Source: Gamsiella multidivaricata
Taxonomy: Eukaryota; Mortierellomycota; Mortierellomycetes; Mortierellales; Mortierellaceae
Length of the DNA stretch: 64,000 bases
Assembly (NCBI RefSeq): GCF_025024155.1
Contig: NW_026251717.1
Coordinates: 310,001 to 374,000, forward strand
Direction of reading: 5' to 3'
Part shown: positions 45,761-59,549 of the stretch, in pieces
How the letters are laid out: every line of letters begins with the position of its first letter
How positions within the stretch are numbered: the first letter of the stretch is position 1
Program-made: the position numbers and the translations under genes
The notes under the pieces: generated by a model
Databases searched by the model: none
Seen by the model: only the letters and a program-made list of their open reading frames with translations
What the model was told of the DNA's origin: nothing

Positions 45761-46776
45761 ACGAAGGAGCACCATTCATCATATCAGGTTTATCAGAAGC
45801 TAGCTCAGTCTACTCCGCCTGCACTCGAGACACCCCTTCCCTGTCCATCGACTCTCAGAATCTGCCGGCTGACAGTGACGAGGAACATGAGATTAAGGCT
45901 ACCATCACTGAGAACATCATGGGTGAGGTGGCGGACCAAGACTAGCAAGACCATTAGGAGGCCGGGTGTGATCATGGACAGTGATATTATAGGAGCGGGG
46001 GTGGTGGGGAAAAGAGGGGTCTAAAAAATAGCAGCAAGAACAGCAGCAAGGACAGCAGCAAGGAATGAAGTCCATAATGCCTTGATATTCTTATGAATTT
46101 ATGAATTGGCAGTTGCGCTAAGCAGTGCATAGCCAGGCTTCATGGCTGCATGATCCTTTCCCCATAAGGATTTTCTTGTTGAATAGGACAGCATTTCAAA
46201 TGAACTGGGTGCTCTATGACGCCCAAAGTGCTGCGCCTAATTCCGATGAGGTTTTTTCTTTTGTTAATAGGCTCACATGAACATGAGATACATGGTCCCC
46301 GAGGCAATATTCTCCGTAGTCATTTAAAGGCATTTGTTGTGTATATTATCCCTTGTCTATAGCACAGAGGACCTTACGGCGCCCGCATGCACAAAGAGCC
46401 CAAAGGGAAAGACAAAAAACGGAACTCTGAAGTAGCGTGATAATCCCATGTAATACAAGGTGGGTTGCCAAATTGATTAATCCTTTTGACAACCCCTCCT
46501 TGGTGCTACTCAATTGCGTATCACCAGGATCCGTGTTGTTGCTATCTGCAGATCAAATGCACTAAGGTTCAGTATCGTGCGCTTACAAATTTACATTTGA
46601 TAGTAATTTGAATGTAACCTAAACAAACCAGTGCAGTGAGCGAGTCCCAGAGAGACTTCCTAACCCGTATAGTGCATTGACGACTTCTTGAGTTCACTCG
46701 CATACATTGAAAGAATTGAAATATAATAAAATAACATACCAAGCCAAAGTTGCATGGAGCCCTGCCAAAAAGAAGA
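45761..46776. other. Gene-free, AT-rich interval
   Basis: Nothing supported on either strand. Contains an (AGCAGCAAG)n patch near 46,028-46,066. Confidence 0.45.
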
Positions 46777-46778
46777 TA

Positions 46779-46978
46779 TCTAGAGTCCTGGCCAAAATTC
46801 GAGACCCCAATATCTTTATTATAATTATTATAATTCAATAGGCTTGACCTAGCCCTCTCTTCCAGTAAAGGAGGTTGGAAATGCAATTTCCTTTTTAGGC
46901 CTCCTTCTTTCAGAGATTGAATTATAATGTTATATTGTAAAAATATTGGGGGCCATACTTTTTGTCCAAGACTCTAAA
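46779..46978. mobile_element. 200 bp MITE with TA target duplication
   Basis: Imperfect terminal inverted repeats of about 63 bp: the left starts TCTAGAGTCCTGGCCAAAA, the right (reverse complement) TTTAGAGTCTTGGACAAAA. Both share CCCCAATAT and TATAATTCAAT and are flanked by TA at 46,777-46,778 and 46,979-46,980. Non-coding. Fits a Tc1/mariner-type MITE. It ends 20 bp before the pogo insertion site. Confidence 0.7.
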
Positions 46979-47000
46979 TATAATTGAATTGTTTAGAGTA

Positions 47001-50000
47001 CAGTCAATTCTTTTTTATCCGGACAAAAGGATAGGAAATCTGTCCGGATAACAATTTCGAAGAAATGAATTAAAATGTTATTCAGTCAGATCAATTATTC
47101 GGTCACATGAGGTATTTTCAACCCACATAAAAGGAAGGGCAAAAGGGCCGGACAAAAGGTGGTTAAGAAAAAGAATGATATTCGTTGATGGGTATGTTAT
47201 TTGCTACTGTTGCTGCTGTTGTTATTGATATTGTGTTGTTGCTCTTGTCGTGGTCACTGTCACTGTTGCTCTCATCGCCGGCATGGCCGCTGTAATTGCT
47301 GTAGTCAGCAGTGGGTTCTTCCTCTACAGCAAAGGGTGCAATAGCCGCTCCTCGATCACGATGCAGCAGCAACTCCTCGTCTTCCTCCTCCTCCTCCTCA
47401 TCTCCATACCCTTGACGCTGTCTCTCAAACAATTCTTTCTCCACCCACTGCTTCTCCTCGTCAACCTCCTCGTCACTTTCCTCACTGCCTTCGTTCTCTC
47501 CTTGACCACATTGATTTCCATCCATCACGTATCCCCCGTTGTTGCTGCCGTCGTCAAGGCTGTATTGGGTTTTGCTCGAGTTGGTGGGGCAGAGATTAAG
47601 GGTTTCACTGTCCATCAATGTTGAAAGCAATGGTTGGATGACTGGTTGAACCTCCAACTGTTCCACAGGTCCTCCCAGATGGTCAGCTTTGTCATAGGAG
47701 CGCAAAACATCCTTCAACACCTTGCTGAGCTTGACCTCCTCCGCCGATCCACCGCTCAATACCCTCCTTGTCGCCTTGAACTCGTCAACGCTCATCAGTC
47801 CGAGTGCTGGTGCCCTTTCTTTTAGGACCTGCATGCCTCTCGCATAGACGTCCTCGGCCAGAGGAGAACTTGCTCGCTCGTCGGTATCGTATGGTCGTGG
47901 ACAAGACGGGCTCGAGACAGGTAACAGGTTCAACTCGATAGCAACCTCCTTCACTGCAGGTTCGGCAGCTAATGATTCGTCGGCAAGATCCTGTACGTCC
48001 TTTGTTCCCTGTGGTTTGAAGGTCCATTTCCAGTCATTGGCTTCGTTCACCTCGACAATTAGGTGCTCAAAGTAGGCTTGCGCTTCTTCCCTGTAATCGT
48101 TGCGCCGCAAGTATTGAATCTTCTCCCGCTGTTCCTGGGGTGCTGTTGGTCGCTGTCGTAGTTGCTGGCGCATGTCATCCGGGAGAACAGGAGTTTTCGC
48201 AAAGCAATTGCGAACTGTTGATGCCTTGACTTTGTTCCATGCGAACGGAACAAGTGACCATGCGTGTCCGTTGCTGATTGCCTTGCTTTTGTCGTAGGTC
48301 TTGACAAGGCTTGTTTCTCGACTGAGAAGATCCAATAACGCTCGTTTGAAGACGCTGATGATGCCGGCGTCGAGTGGTTGCGTGATAGAGGTTGAATTCT
48401 TAGGCAAACGTTGGATTGTGAGGAACTTCCAGTTGTCGCGATAGTTGAAGTCAGGATCGGGTTTCTCGACCTTATTATGCGCAGGACAAGAATCCATGAG
48501 TAAGAGGGTGGGTCGCTGGAGCTGTTTATCGAGATCGATCAACCAAGACATAAAAATGTTGCTATTCATCCATCCTGACCCGTTCCTCCGTATCTCCATC
48601 CTGCCCTTGGCCTCTTCATCCACCTCTCGAGCCATGCTCTTGGCTAATGTACCAACAAAAAAAAAATAGTTAAGTTATAACGTGGACATAGACAATCCAC
48701 AAAAATAACACCTAGGAAAAAAAGAGCGTAGTATGGCAAGAGTGTATATTTACCAATAAGCAAAGGCCTCAACGCAGACATTTTCGGGTCTTCTGACAAA
48801 ACCAAGGACGAGCCTGATGCGTTGACACAAAAAAGAATCGACACTCGGGCGCTCCTGTTGGGCTTGGATCCGCTTGTCTTCTCGGGGATAGTGTATGACT
48901 TTGTGACAAGTTCCTTGAGGTAGACTCCGGTCTCGTCGCAGTTAAAAATATCGTCCGGTGAGTAGTTGACGCAAACCGCACGGATGTCGCGAAGTTCAGG
49001 TTCGATGGCAACCAAGTCAACTCCTCCTGCTTCCCCGTACAGCTGACTGTACGAAATCTGGTATCGTTTTTTGAAGGCATTAAACCACGAGGCGGAGAAG
49101 GAGGGAACGACAGCGTCTCTTGTATCGCTCTTCTCGTATTCGTCGACAAGAACGGTATATGTCACTTGGGCGGCCTCCATGACCATCTTTCCATTAATAG
49201 GAATTTGCCTTGACCGTTGATCCTGCAGCCATAAAAACAGAACCTCCTCTACCATTCTGTTCTTCCGGTTGATCATGTACTTGGCATCGAGGGGTAGCTG
49301 GTCCGCCTGTTTTCGAATAGTTTTCTCGTTCCTGATATAGTCATACATCGTGGAATGAGCAATATCAATGCCCATGTTGAGTCCAAAGTTCCTATAGGTA
49401 ATTGTGGACTTCATTCGGGTTTTGTCCTTGACCAAAGGCTTTGTGAGGTGTTTCTGAAGGTAGTGGAAGATATCCACGAGTTCGAGCTTGACACGAAGAG
49501 TGTAGCATGTCCTGGCCATTGAGATGGCATAGACACCGGGGTCAGGCATCAGGAGCAGGCAATGTGGGGCGTTGGTCCTGGCACAATGTAGGAGATCTTC
49601 GTACCTCCGGACGCGCAAGTCGTAAAAGGATTCGAGTTGGGCTTTGGTGTAATTGACTTTCATGTCGTCCTTGAGGGGGAGTTGTAAGGGTGTATAGGGT
49701 CCACTTGTTGAGGTAGGTTTATCCTTTTTCTTTTTGAATACTTTGCTGTCTGAGGCGAGAGGGCGTTTCGGCGGCATGTTGGTGCTGTGTTGGTGTTGTT
49801 GATCAGAATGATTGTCTGTCCATTGTCCATTTGTCCATCTATCCCATCTGTCCTTTTGTCCGGCCCTTTTGCCCTTCCTTTTATGTGGGTTGAAAATACC
49901 TCATGTGACCGAATAATTGATCTGACTGAATAACATTTTAATTCATTTCTTCGAAATTGTTATCCGGACAGATTTCCTATCCTTTTGTCCGGATAAAAAA

Positions 50001-50010
50001 GAATTGACTG
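47001..50010 (-). mobile_element. pogo/Tigger-type DNA transposon, apparently intact
   Basis: 3,010 bp with terminal inverted repeats of 159 bp (47,001-47,159 and 49,852-50,010) that I could read as identical base for base. They begin CAGTCAATTC and end CCGGACAAAAGG. TA at 46,999-47,000 and 50,011-50,012 is the expected target duplication. It carries one complete transposase gene. Identical long TIRs and an open transposase argue for recent insertion. Each TIR holds CCGGACAAAAGG twice (outer and inner), likely transposase binding sites. Confidence 0.95.
47163..49777 (-). CDS. pogo/Tigger-like transposase with CENP-B-type HTH and DDE_1 domain
   Basis: Two exons (49777-48754 and 48643-47163) with a 110 bp GTAAAT...ATTAG intron give 834 aa, uninterrupted. 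A basic N-terminus (MPPKRPLASDSKVFKKKKDK) precedes a CENP-B/Tc5 HTH region (about residues 170-250: VLFLWLQDQ, IPINGKMV, FSASWFNAFKKRY). The catalytic domain has IFNCDETGVYL (first Asp, about 279), LLLMDSCPAH (second, about 390) and SITQPLDAGIISVFK (third, about 431), a DDD triad with 40 residues between the last two. The C-terminal roughly 250 residues are acidic (EESDEEVDEEKQWVEKE, EEEEEEDEE). The protein would cut and reinsert the element at TA sites. The gene spans nearly the full space between the TIRs. Confidence 0.93.
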
Positions 50011-50174
50011 TATTTCTTTATTATGATTGCTTTGTATAACTCGATAACCCGATAACACGCCCGAACGCGTTCAAAAAAAGACGCGCTTCACGCATCTCAC
50101 ACAAGCATCGCACACATCATATACACATCGCGCATACAGATTGCACTACACTACACACAGTAATTCGGTACAAA

Positions 50175-50403
50175 ATGAACAACGAAAAGACCCCCATCAA
50201 CAACAACGATGCTGGACATCTCAAGATCCCTGATTCACCATCCTCTGCCTGCCGAAGATGCTCAAAACAGTGTTCCTGTTAACACCTCCGACGCGATGCG
50301 TTTGCAGGCTGTAGAGCAGGAATATAGGTTGAAGGCGCAAGAGGGCCTTATTAACTTACTGATTAAACATACGGTACTGCTTGAGAAGTATGTGGGACGA
50401 TAA
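50175..50403 (+). pseudogene. Small frameshifted ORF of unknown family
   Basis: ATG at 50,175 gives MNNEKTPINNNDAGHLKIPD. By about 50,255 the protein-like reading moves one base to a frame with PVNTSDAMRLQAVEQEYRLK and LLIKHTVLLEKYVGR, ending at 50,403. The second part looks helical. No family recognised. It starts 165 bp beyond the pogo element, so could be part of the locus the transposon entered. Confidence 0.3.
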
Positions 50404-50988
50404 GTCTGTGAAAAACGATATGCCCTTTTAATAGTGGCAGATCGTGCCCTATATACTAGGGAATAGCTATTAATGCATCTAATATAGGGGACTAGGAATA
50501 TAGGGGAAAGCCCCAGAGGCACAATGCGCTTCATAAAGGATCGGCACCGAGTGGTGGTGAATCCAAGGAAAATAGGGTGCTTTATACAAGCAAGACAATG
50601 TGGTGAATACACCACACTGACGCTCTCGGCGTCCCTCCGACAGCACGGAGCATCATAGACTGGCGCACCCAGCCGTCAGGAGAAATCGCACGAGGATTTG
50701 CGAGCGTTGGTCTTTTTTCAACAGATCAGATTACGGATGAAGGATTGGAGGTGCGGTCGCGGTCCTTCCTTCGCAAGCAGCAACGAGTCAAAGGGCCATC
50801 CAGACAATAGTTTCATGATTTCCAGTCCTGGATCACAGGCGACGATCACCGGCGCAGCTTCATCAGCCAGTGGATTGCAGCATGAGATATTTTGGGATTC
50901 AAAATGAGATGTGGCTCCACACACCACACCGATTAGGTATTTATTTGTATTAAATATAATAGTGAGCTTGAGGTACACTTGTTAAACT
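50404..50988. other. Interval between the small relic and LINE fragment
   Basis: No supported gene. Possibly further LINE sequence too decayed to read. Confidence 0.35.
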
Positions 50989-53338
50989 AAATATGCAGTG
51001 AACTCTGGTGAAATATGCGACACAACAGAACGATGCAGGATGAGCAAATGCGCACGCGACTGCCCTCGCTGCATTGAACAAGCTGTACCCCCACCACAAC
51101 AAGAAATCCTGCGAGAGGTGATAGGGCCCCTCACGGAGACCGAGGACAGACAAGCGAGGCGTACTGCTGAGGATGCTTTGCATACGTACAATATCGCTGT
51201 CCGACTCAAGGAATATAGACAGCGACAGCGACGTGAAAAATATAATAGCATGGATGAGGACCAGAAGGCACATGAAATGGAAAAAGCAGCACTCAAGGAC
51301 ATGGATTCACAGCCAAATACCATTCAGGATGCGGTAGCGCTCGCGTCCTTGGCTCCGCCAGCGCAGACGTTCGGTTTCCCATGGGTTGATATTGACCAGG
51401 AGACATGGCGAACGATCCGTGAGACTCGATGGAGGATCTCGCCTGGGCTGGAGGCAATTGTCCTTTATTCGGATGGGTCAGTGAAGAACGCTGGCTCGGA
51501 CACAGTCAGCCAATCGTTCGGTAGTGTCTATAGATGCGTCGACGGCTCGTTTCAGACGGCTATCTGTGGTACAACGACGGATTACGCATCATCTACCAAA
51601 GCAGAACTGGTGGGTCTGCTCGCGACAATTCTGTGCTGTCCCCGGGATCGCAACGCCATTATTCATATCGACAATAGAGCAGTGGTCCAACAGTTTGCGG
51701 CGTTAGTCAAGAATCGACATACAGCTACTCCACGACGACGATTGAGAGCAGCGTATGCCAACTGGTGGGCCGTGATCTACGAGGTATACGTGCAGCAGGG
51801 CAGCAAAGTAGATGTTCAGTGGGTTAAATGACACAGTGGCGATACTGGAAATGAGGCCGCTGACGAATTGGCGGACAAGGCACACGACAGCGGGCGACGG
51901 CCATGGCAACTGAACACACAGTATTTCACGAGTATGAAGACACATACGACCTTCTGTGGTCAGCCAGCGGAGGACGACATTCGCCAATTGATCAAGCATC
52001 AGTCTGCAGCCAGAAACCATCATGCATGGACTTGTCAACAACGAACGAAACAATTTATTCAGCAGTGGGAAGAAGCGGAGTGGCGATCCAGCCTTGCTAT
52101 AGTACATGAGAAAAATCCGCCAGGGGGGTTTTTCACCAGCCTTGCGGATTGCAACCATCGGTTGCACAGGATCAAGAAAATCCATGGTATGCTGCCAACC
52201 ATGCAGTATATGCACAGGTGGAAGCTGAATCTGTATATCACTGACAGATGCCAAGTGTGCCTTACCATGGTGGAGGATACCCAGCACCTCTGGGTCTGCA
52301 GAGCCACACAGAACAGACGACAGGAAGAATGGAGAAAGACACTTGATGGGGTTCTAAGTCTTGGATACACCTTGGTGGATAAGGCGAGGAAAAAGTGGTT
52401 GCGTGACATGGAGGAGGCAATCAAGGATGGTCGACAATTCACACGCACCGAACTGAGTTTTACCCCGTGCGAGTTAGACACCCTTTGGTGGAGTCTGCGT
52501 GAGATTCGGGGAGCGGAAACGATGGTGGATACGCGGGATGATGACTGGATAAGGCTGCTGGAGGAGCAGCGAGACAGGGACAATGGTGACGAGGACAGAG
52601 AGAATGTTCACGAGGAAGAAGGAGAAGGAGAAGGAGTGGGCAGTCAAGAAAACGTACAGCAGGCAGCACCGCCTACCAGGCTCTGGACAACGACAGACAT
52701 ATATCACGGGCTCGTACCAAAGTCCCTGACAACGGATTGGGCGCTGCTCTTTAAGACGTCGAAGAGCATCGCGGCTTACCTGATTGGACATTTTGTAGAA
52801 CGAGTTGAGGCTTTTGGCCGAGAGGAGCTATGGAAGGAGCGATGTAGTGCCACAGTGGCATGGGAAAAGTCCGAGGGCATATGCGTGAGGATGAAGAAAG
52901 CCGGGGTCCAGGTAGGAGGGGAGGCCCAGGGCTTTGTGAGACAACAGCTCCAAGAGGAGGTTACAACAGCGGCGAGGAGGAGAGCAGACAGCCGCTTGGT
53001 GGACCATCTCCAGGGAAAGGTGGTTTTGAACGAGATGAAGAGAGGAAGGAGGATAAAATTCATATTGGCCCGTGATCTTGGCTAGGAGAGGACCCGTCGG
53101 GTCCGATAGGTTACGTAGCGGTTTTGGACCCCGGCTCAAGTATTAGAAACCATGCGACTCAGAATGTGCATCATAGGTAATTGGTCCCTCATTTTACATT
53201 AGTTTAGTGGGGGCCTTTTGTTAGCTATCTTTAGGTAACTATCGGCCGGCTGACAGTACAAGCCGAGGCTTGGACAATGCAGCCTGTGGCACGCCTGCGC
53301 GTCTGGAGGGATCTGGCGTCAATAAAAAAAAAAAAAAA
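50989..53338 (+). mobile_element. 5'-truncated non-LTR retrotransposon (LINE) with RNase H and zinc-knuckle region
   Basis: The right end is an A15 tract (53,323-53,338) after about 240 bp of non-coding 3' sequence. The body encodes the RNase H and C-terminal Cys/His part of a LINE polyprotein, while endonuclease and reverse-transcriptase domains are missing. No target duplication was identified, so the left border is only where the reading frame opens. Confidence 0.7.
50998..53085 (+). pseudogene. LINE RNase H / zinc-binding C-terminal fragment with in-frame stop
   Basis: One frame runs from 50,998 to 53,085 apart from TGA at 51,829-51,831. RNase H signatures: YSDGSVKN (Asp), STKAELVGLLATI (Glu), IIHIDNRAVVQQF (Asp) and GNEAADELADKA (Asp). 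The stop replaces the Gly of the usual W-V-K-G-H-S motif, where GGA to TGA is one step. Downstream CQVCLTMVEDTQHLWVC is the CxxC...HxxxxC zinc motif typical of LINE C-termini, followed by a charged region (EEEGEGEGVGSQE). No natural start codon context; the 5' part is lost. Confidence 0.8.
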
Positions 53339-53578
53339 GGGGGGTTTGTGCACTTTATTAACTTGGAGTTGCAATGTGCACAGCAAGGTGCCACAGATGT
53401 TCTGCTTTTTGAAACACAAGATATACACATTAGGCAAGCTATGCTAACCGGAAAACGAAGAAAATCCAGGTTGTATACACTTGGACTAATGTCTGCTAGA
53501 GGGCTGATTGCGAAATTTCTCAGAAGGGGAGAGAGATGATAGATAGGGACCAATGCGGTCTGTCGTCTTGCTTACCAT

Positions 53579-56116
<2,538 letters not shown>

Positions 56117-56599
56117 GATGCTATGAGGTGAGTGCTCTGCTCAATTGGGTTGCTAGTGTTGATGCTGTTGTGTTATTGGATCAGGTAGCTGAAGGATGGA
56201 GAAGTAATCAAGAGAGCTAATGCCTGTGCCTGAGGCTAAGGACGAGGTGTGCCTTTTTTCCCAGCACCCCCAGGTGCCCCTTTGTTTCGCCTTCCTATTT
56301 TAAATGACCACCTAGACCGGGAGCGTAAAATCGCGTCAGTCTACCTCAGTGTATCTCTTACGCGGATGTTCAATCGAGCTGGCCCCTGCTTCTTTTTCAC
56401 ACACACAGCCTGCGGATGTTTATCTCTCTTGTTCCCGCTCATCTTTTCGATGGCGTTCTATGGTCGTCACAGCATTCTCATCGCGTAGAAAAACCTATAA
56501 AACGACCCTCTTCCCCTTTCTCTGTTGCCGCACTTTGTCTCTTGCGCTCCTCCCCAGCCTTATAACCCCAGCCAACCACACTATCCATCCTCTACCGTA
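56117..56599. promoter_or_regulatory. Shared divergent promoter region, CHK2-type kinase and Ecl1-like gene
   Basis: Only 483 bp lie between the two start codons, so regulatory elements may be shared. The right side is CT-rich just before the Ecl1-like start. No clear TATA box. Confidence 0.45.
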
Positions 56600-56956
56600 A
56601 TGGACTCAGACTGGTGTCTTTTCTGCGAGAAGCATGTCGACGACCTTGGTGCACTTTATTGCTCTAAAGAGTGCGCCAGAATGGACAAGACGATGGCTAT
56701 CTCAAACAGGCAGAGCTCCTCTCCCTCGGTCTCCAGCCCATTGCTCAATCTGAAGCGCTCCTCCCGACAGTCTACGACGGTCACCTACCCGTCCATGTTT
56801 CGTGTCTCAACCCTCTTTCCAGCCTCGACCTCAAGCCGCGGCGGTATCGCCAAAGGCCCTACATATTCACCCATTCCAGCTACACCGGCCGGTATCCGAT
56901 CTGCCCCATTGAACCGCACTACGACCCGTCGCCAGCCCTTCGTTTTGCAGGGCTAG
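56600..56956 (+). CDS. Ecl1-family small zinc-binding protein
   Basis: 118 aa, single exon. The N-terminus carries the family hallmark C6-x2-C9-x11-C21-x3-C25 (MDSDWCLFCEKHVDD then LYCSKEC), followed by a Ser/Thr/Pro-rich, poorly conserved tail. Fission-yeast Ecl1-3 are of similar size with this cysteine motif near the N-terminus and extend chronological lifespan in response to nutrient limitation (family knowledge). The same role here is an inference. The ATG at 56,600 is chosen because it places the motif at residue 6 as in the family; the frame is open upstream to 56,525 without conserved sequence. Confidence 0.75.
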   Translation: MDSDWCLFCEKHVDDLGALYCSKECARMDKTMAISNRQSSSPSVSSPLLNLKRSSRQSTTVTYPSMFRVSTLFPASTSSRGGIAKGPTYSPIPATPAGIRSAPLNRTTTRRQPFVLQG

Positions 56957-58089
56957 ATTTCTTCAATCTCCCCTTTGTCAATTCACCCATACATGCCAAG
57001 CACTTATGGCTATAGCGCTCGACGGACTCTGTTGTTCCAGCCTCTCCATGTTGTCGCCTACATGCACAAATGCGTATTTGCTTGTACTTTTCATCCAATT
57101 AAGACATATATCAAATCCACTTTGTTGTTCGATTACGACCGTGGATCTGTGCAGCTTAAGCATACTGCTCTCCTTTCTTAAACCTATACATCTCCCCATC
57201 GTTTACTTTGGTCATGTAGTTTTCTCTGTTTCCGATTGCATACTGGCATGCTGCTTCCTTTGCAAGCAGCCCGGAAGGACTGTAATCCCGGACCTTTTTT
57301 TCGTCATGTACACGATGTCTTTTCTTGCACACAAAAAATGCACACTCCTTCCATATGATGATTGTCGAGACGTTATAAAACTCCAAAAGATTCAAATAAA
57401 GCAATGTTTGTAACCTACAACAAATCGCCAACGCCAGGGAGTCAAACGAAGAAAACCGATAAGGAGTACCGAGTTCATTTACTGCGGTAGAATCCAATCG
57501 CGGTTTGAAATGTAATAGAGTTAGGTTCCGCCGCCCCAAAACGTTCAATTGAGTTGTGAACAAAGTGGAGGCGCTGTCAACGATAGTACATCGCCATGTG
57601 AACTAGACACTGTAGCTGAATGCACGAATTTGCTCCGCAATCACTATGATCCATAATTACCGCACTTGCACGCGTATGGATTGATACGATGAGAGGTCTA
57701 AGTCAGGTACACAGTATTACCGTAGAGAAAAAAGCGTGGGCGCGTAAATTGTTTCTACGACCGTGGTTACCGCAGTCAGGTTCTGCGCAACAACATTTCG
57801 TCGTTCAAGTATAGAAATGGCAAGGTGGAGCCCAGGTAAGCTGTGTACAGTTGCCAAGGATAAGTTACGGTATAATGTTTATGAGGAAAACATCGGCGGA
57901 AAATGATCAAACGGACCTTCCTGACATCAGGGGCATTTGTCCCAGTAACAATCATTGTCAATGTCGCTGGTACCGTGGAATGTGTATTTTTGAAGCGATT
58001 TGCAGGCATCGTCCCCCGTATAACGTTTGTGTTGCAGCTTATGTAGTGTTTGCTGACGATGCTACGTACAATTGGATATCCCATGTCCT
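56957..58089. other. Intergenic region downstream of the Ecl1-like gene
   Basis: No supported gene. Open frames on both strands around 57,776-58,198 overlap one another and show no recognised motif; part may be the 3' end of the decayed minus-strand gene that follows. Confidence 0.4.
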
Positions 58090-59060
58090 AAGAGTTCTCA
58101 GTCTGCTACCGCTGTTAGGCACGCGCAGTCCGATAGGTAATCTTGACGATGGGAAGCATAATTATCAGTACTACACAGGGGACGGCGATGAAAACTGAAG
58201 TTGATTCTGCTGATGTTAAAGGGCCATTTGCGGAATTTGGTGGAGTTGGTGTGATGGACTGATAAATATCGCTGACGCTGAATATTCTCGCATATCGAAG
58301 ATACTCGGAATTGTTGCCCGTAAGACTGAGCTCATATTCGTTAAGCCGTCCATGAAGGCGTAGACCTATGAACTGGAAGCATCCTTGCTTACTGTTGGCG
58401 TGAACTGATAGCTAGAGTCGAAGCTGAGTGCGTCCATTCTACTAGGGAATGTAATCAGGAACTATACGTCCGTCAATATGGTATATAGATGGTCGGTGAT
58501 ATACGATGTGCACTGTGTCCATATACGTCTGCATCTGTGTCGCTGTATCCAAATCGCATTGCTACTCAATGCCCGGTCGATTGTTTGGATTACCGATGGA
58601 AATTATAGCGATACTATCGTGAGGTTGAGGGGATCATCGATAGAACGCGTACTCCTCTCAATCCCAGGGCGTACAGGTGTCGTTGGCGTGAGCTAAAATA
58701 AGGGTTTGACCTGTTTCGGTCCTAAAGACGTTGTCAGTTGCTGATCAATAAGCAACACAGCCGCTTACCATCGTCAACGACCAGAAGGTTCGCCTGTAAA
58801 CTTTGTGTGGTCTCCATCATGCGTGAGAAGCATCTCGCTGCCATTAGGGACTGTGTGGGTAAGGAATCAGGGTCGTTGGTTGTTGTTGGTCAATAGCAGT
58901 AAGCGTCGACCATTCGAGAGATGATCTCCGTCTGAGAAAGAGTAAAGTGGCAGCAGCCCCAGGATATGTTCGATTACGTTGCCATCTGAGGGTTCATATT
59001 GAGCCTTGACTGATACGCCGAGCGTCGAAGCTTCAAGTTTCAGGAGCAAAGATAGCGATG
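58090..59060 (-). pseudogene. Decayed single-pass membrane/surface protein gene
   Basis: Protein-like minus-strand segments appear in order: LLLKLEASTLGVSVKAQYEP and GLLPLYSFSDGDHLSNGRR (about 58,875-59,045), then after a frame change SLMAARCFSRMMETTQSLQA (about 58,775-58,855) with a GTAAGC donor. Next comes TETGQTLILAHANDTCTPWD and, through in-frame stops, DSIAIISIGNPNNRPGIE. Last is NEYELSLTGNNSEYLRYARI followed by a hydrophobic helix VFIAVPCVVLIIMLPIVKI (about 58,150-58,210). The mixture of frame changes and stops indicates a pseudogene, though unrecognised introns could explain some. No family was recognised. Confidence 0.4.
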
Positions 59061-59549
59061 TCGTTTAGGTATAGCTGTATAGAAGGGATGTGCGTGTACC
59101 ATTGTTACGACTTGTCAGCTCAAATCGGCAAAGGAAAGTTATGGAGTGAACCGTATGAGGAGCGGATTTGGGTATGTACTCTCAGTCTTTGTTGTGCCAT
59201 ACCCAAAAGACGGCGTATATGTATCTACCGATTGACGCAAAGCAGAAGGAGGATAGATAGTCCATGTCGTCGGTGCATGGATGGATGGAGGGCGGGCTGG
59301 GTAGAAGAAGCGGCGCAAGAGAGCGGATGTAAAGACTCTTTTTTATGTGTAGAGGTTCTATTTCATGCGTCCTTCCACGACCTTAATTGGTGGCAACTAT
59401 GCAGGAGATGTGCGCGCGTATGAATGAATCATCGCACGCTCTCCAATCAGGTCACAGGTGCAGCGGAGTACATGCATATCTTTCGGCACTCGCATAAGCA
59501 CAATCTCAAAGGAATCCTCAACAACGCGCTGCAATCAGGCTAGCCGGAC
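59061..59549. other. Promoter region of the MIOS-like gene
   Basis: 489 bp with short frames lacking features; assumed 5' regulatory DNA and leader of the gene starting at 59,550. Confidence 0.4.
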
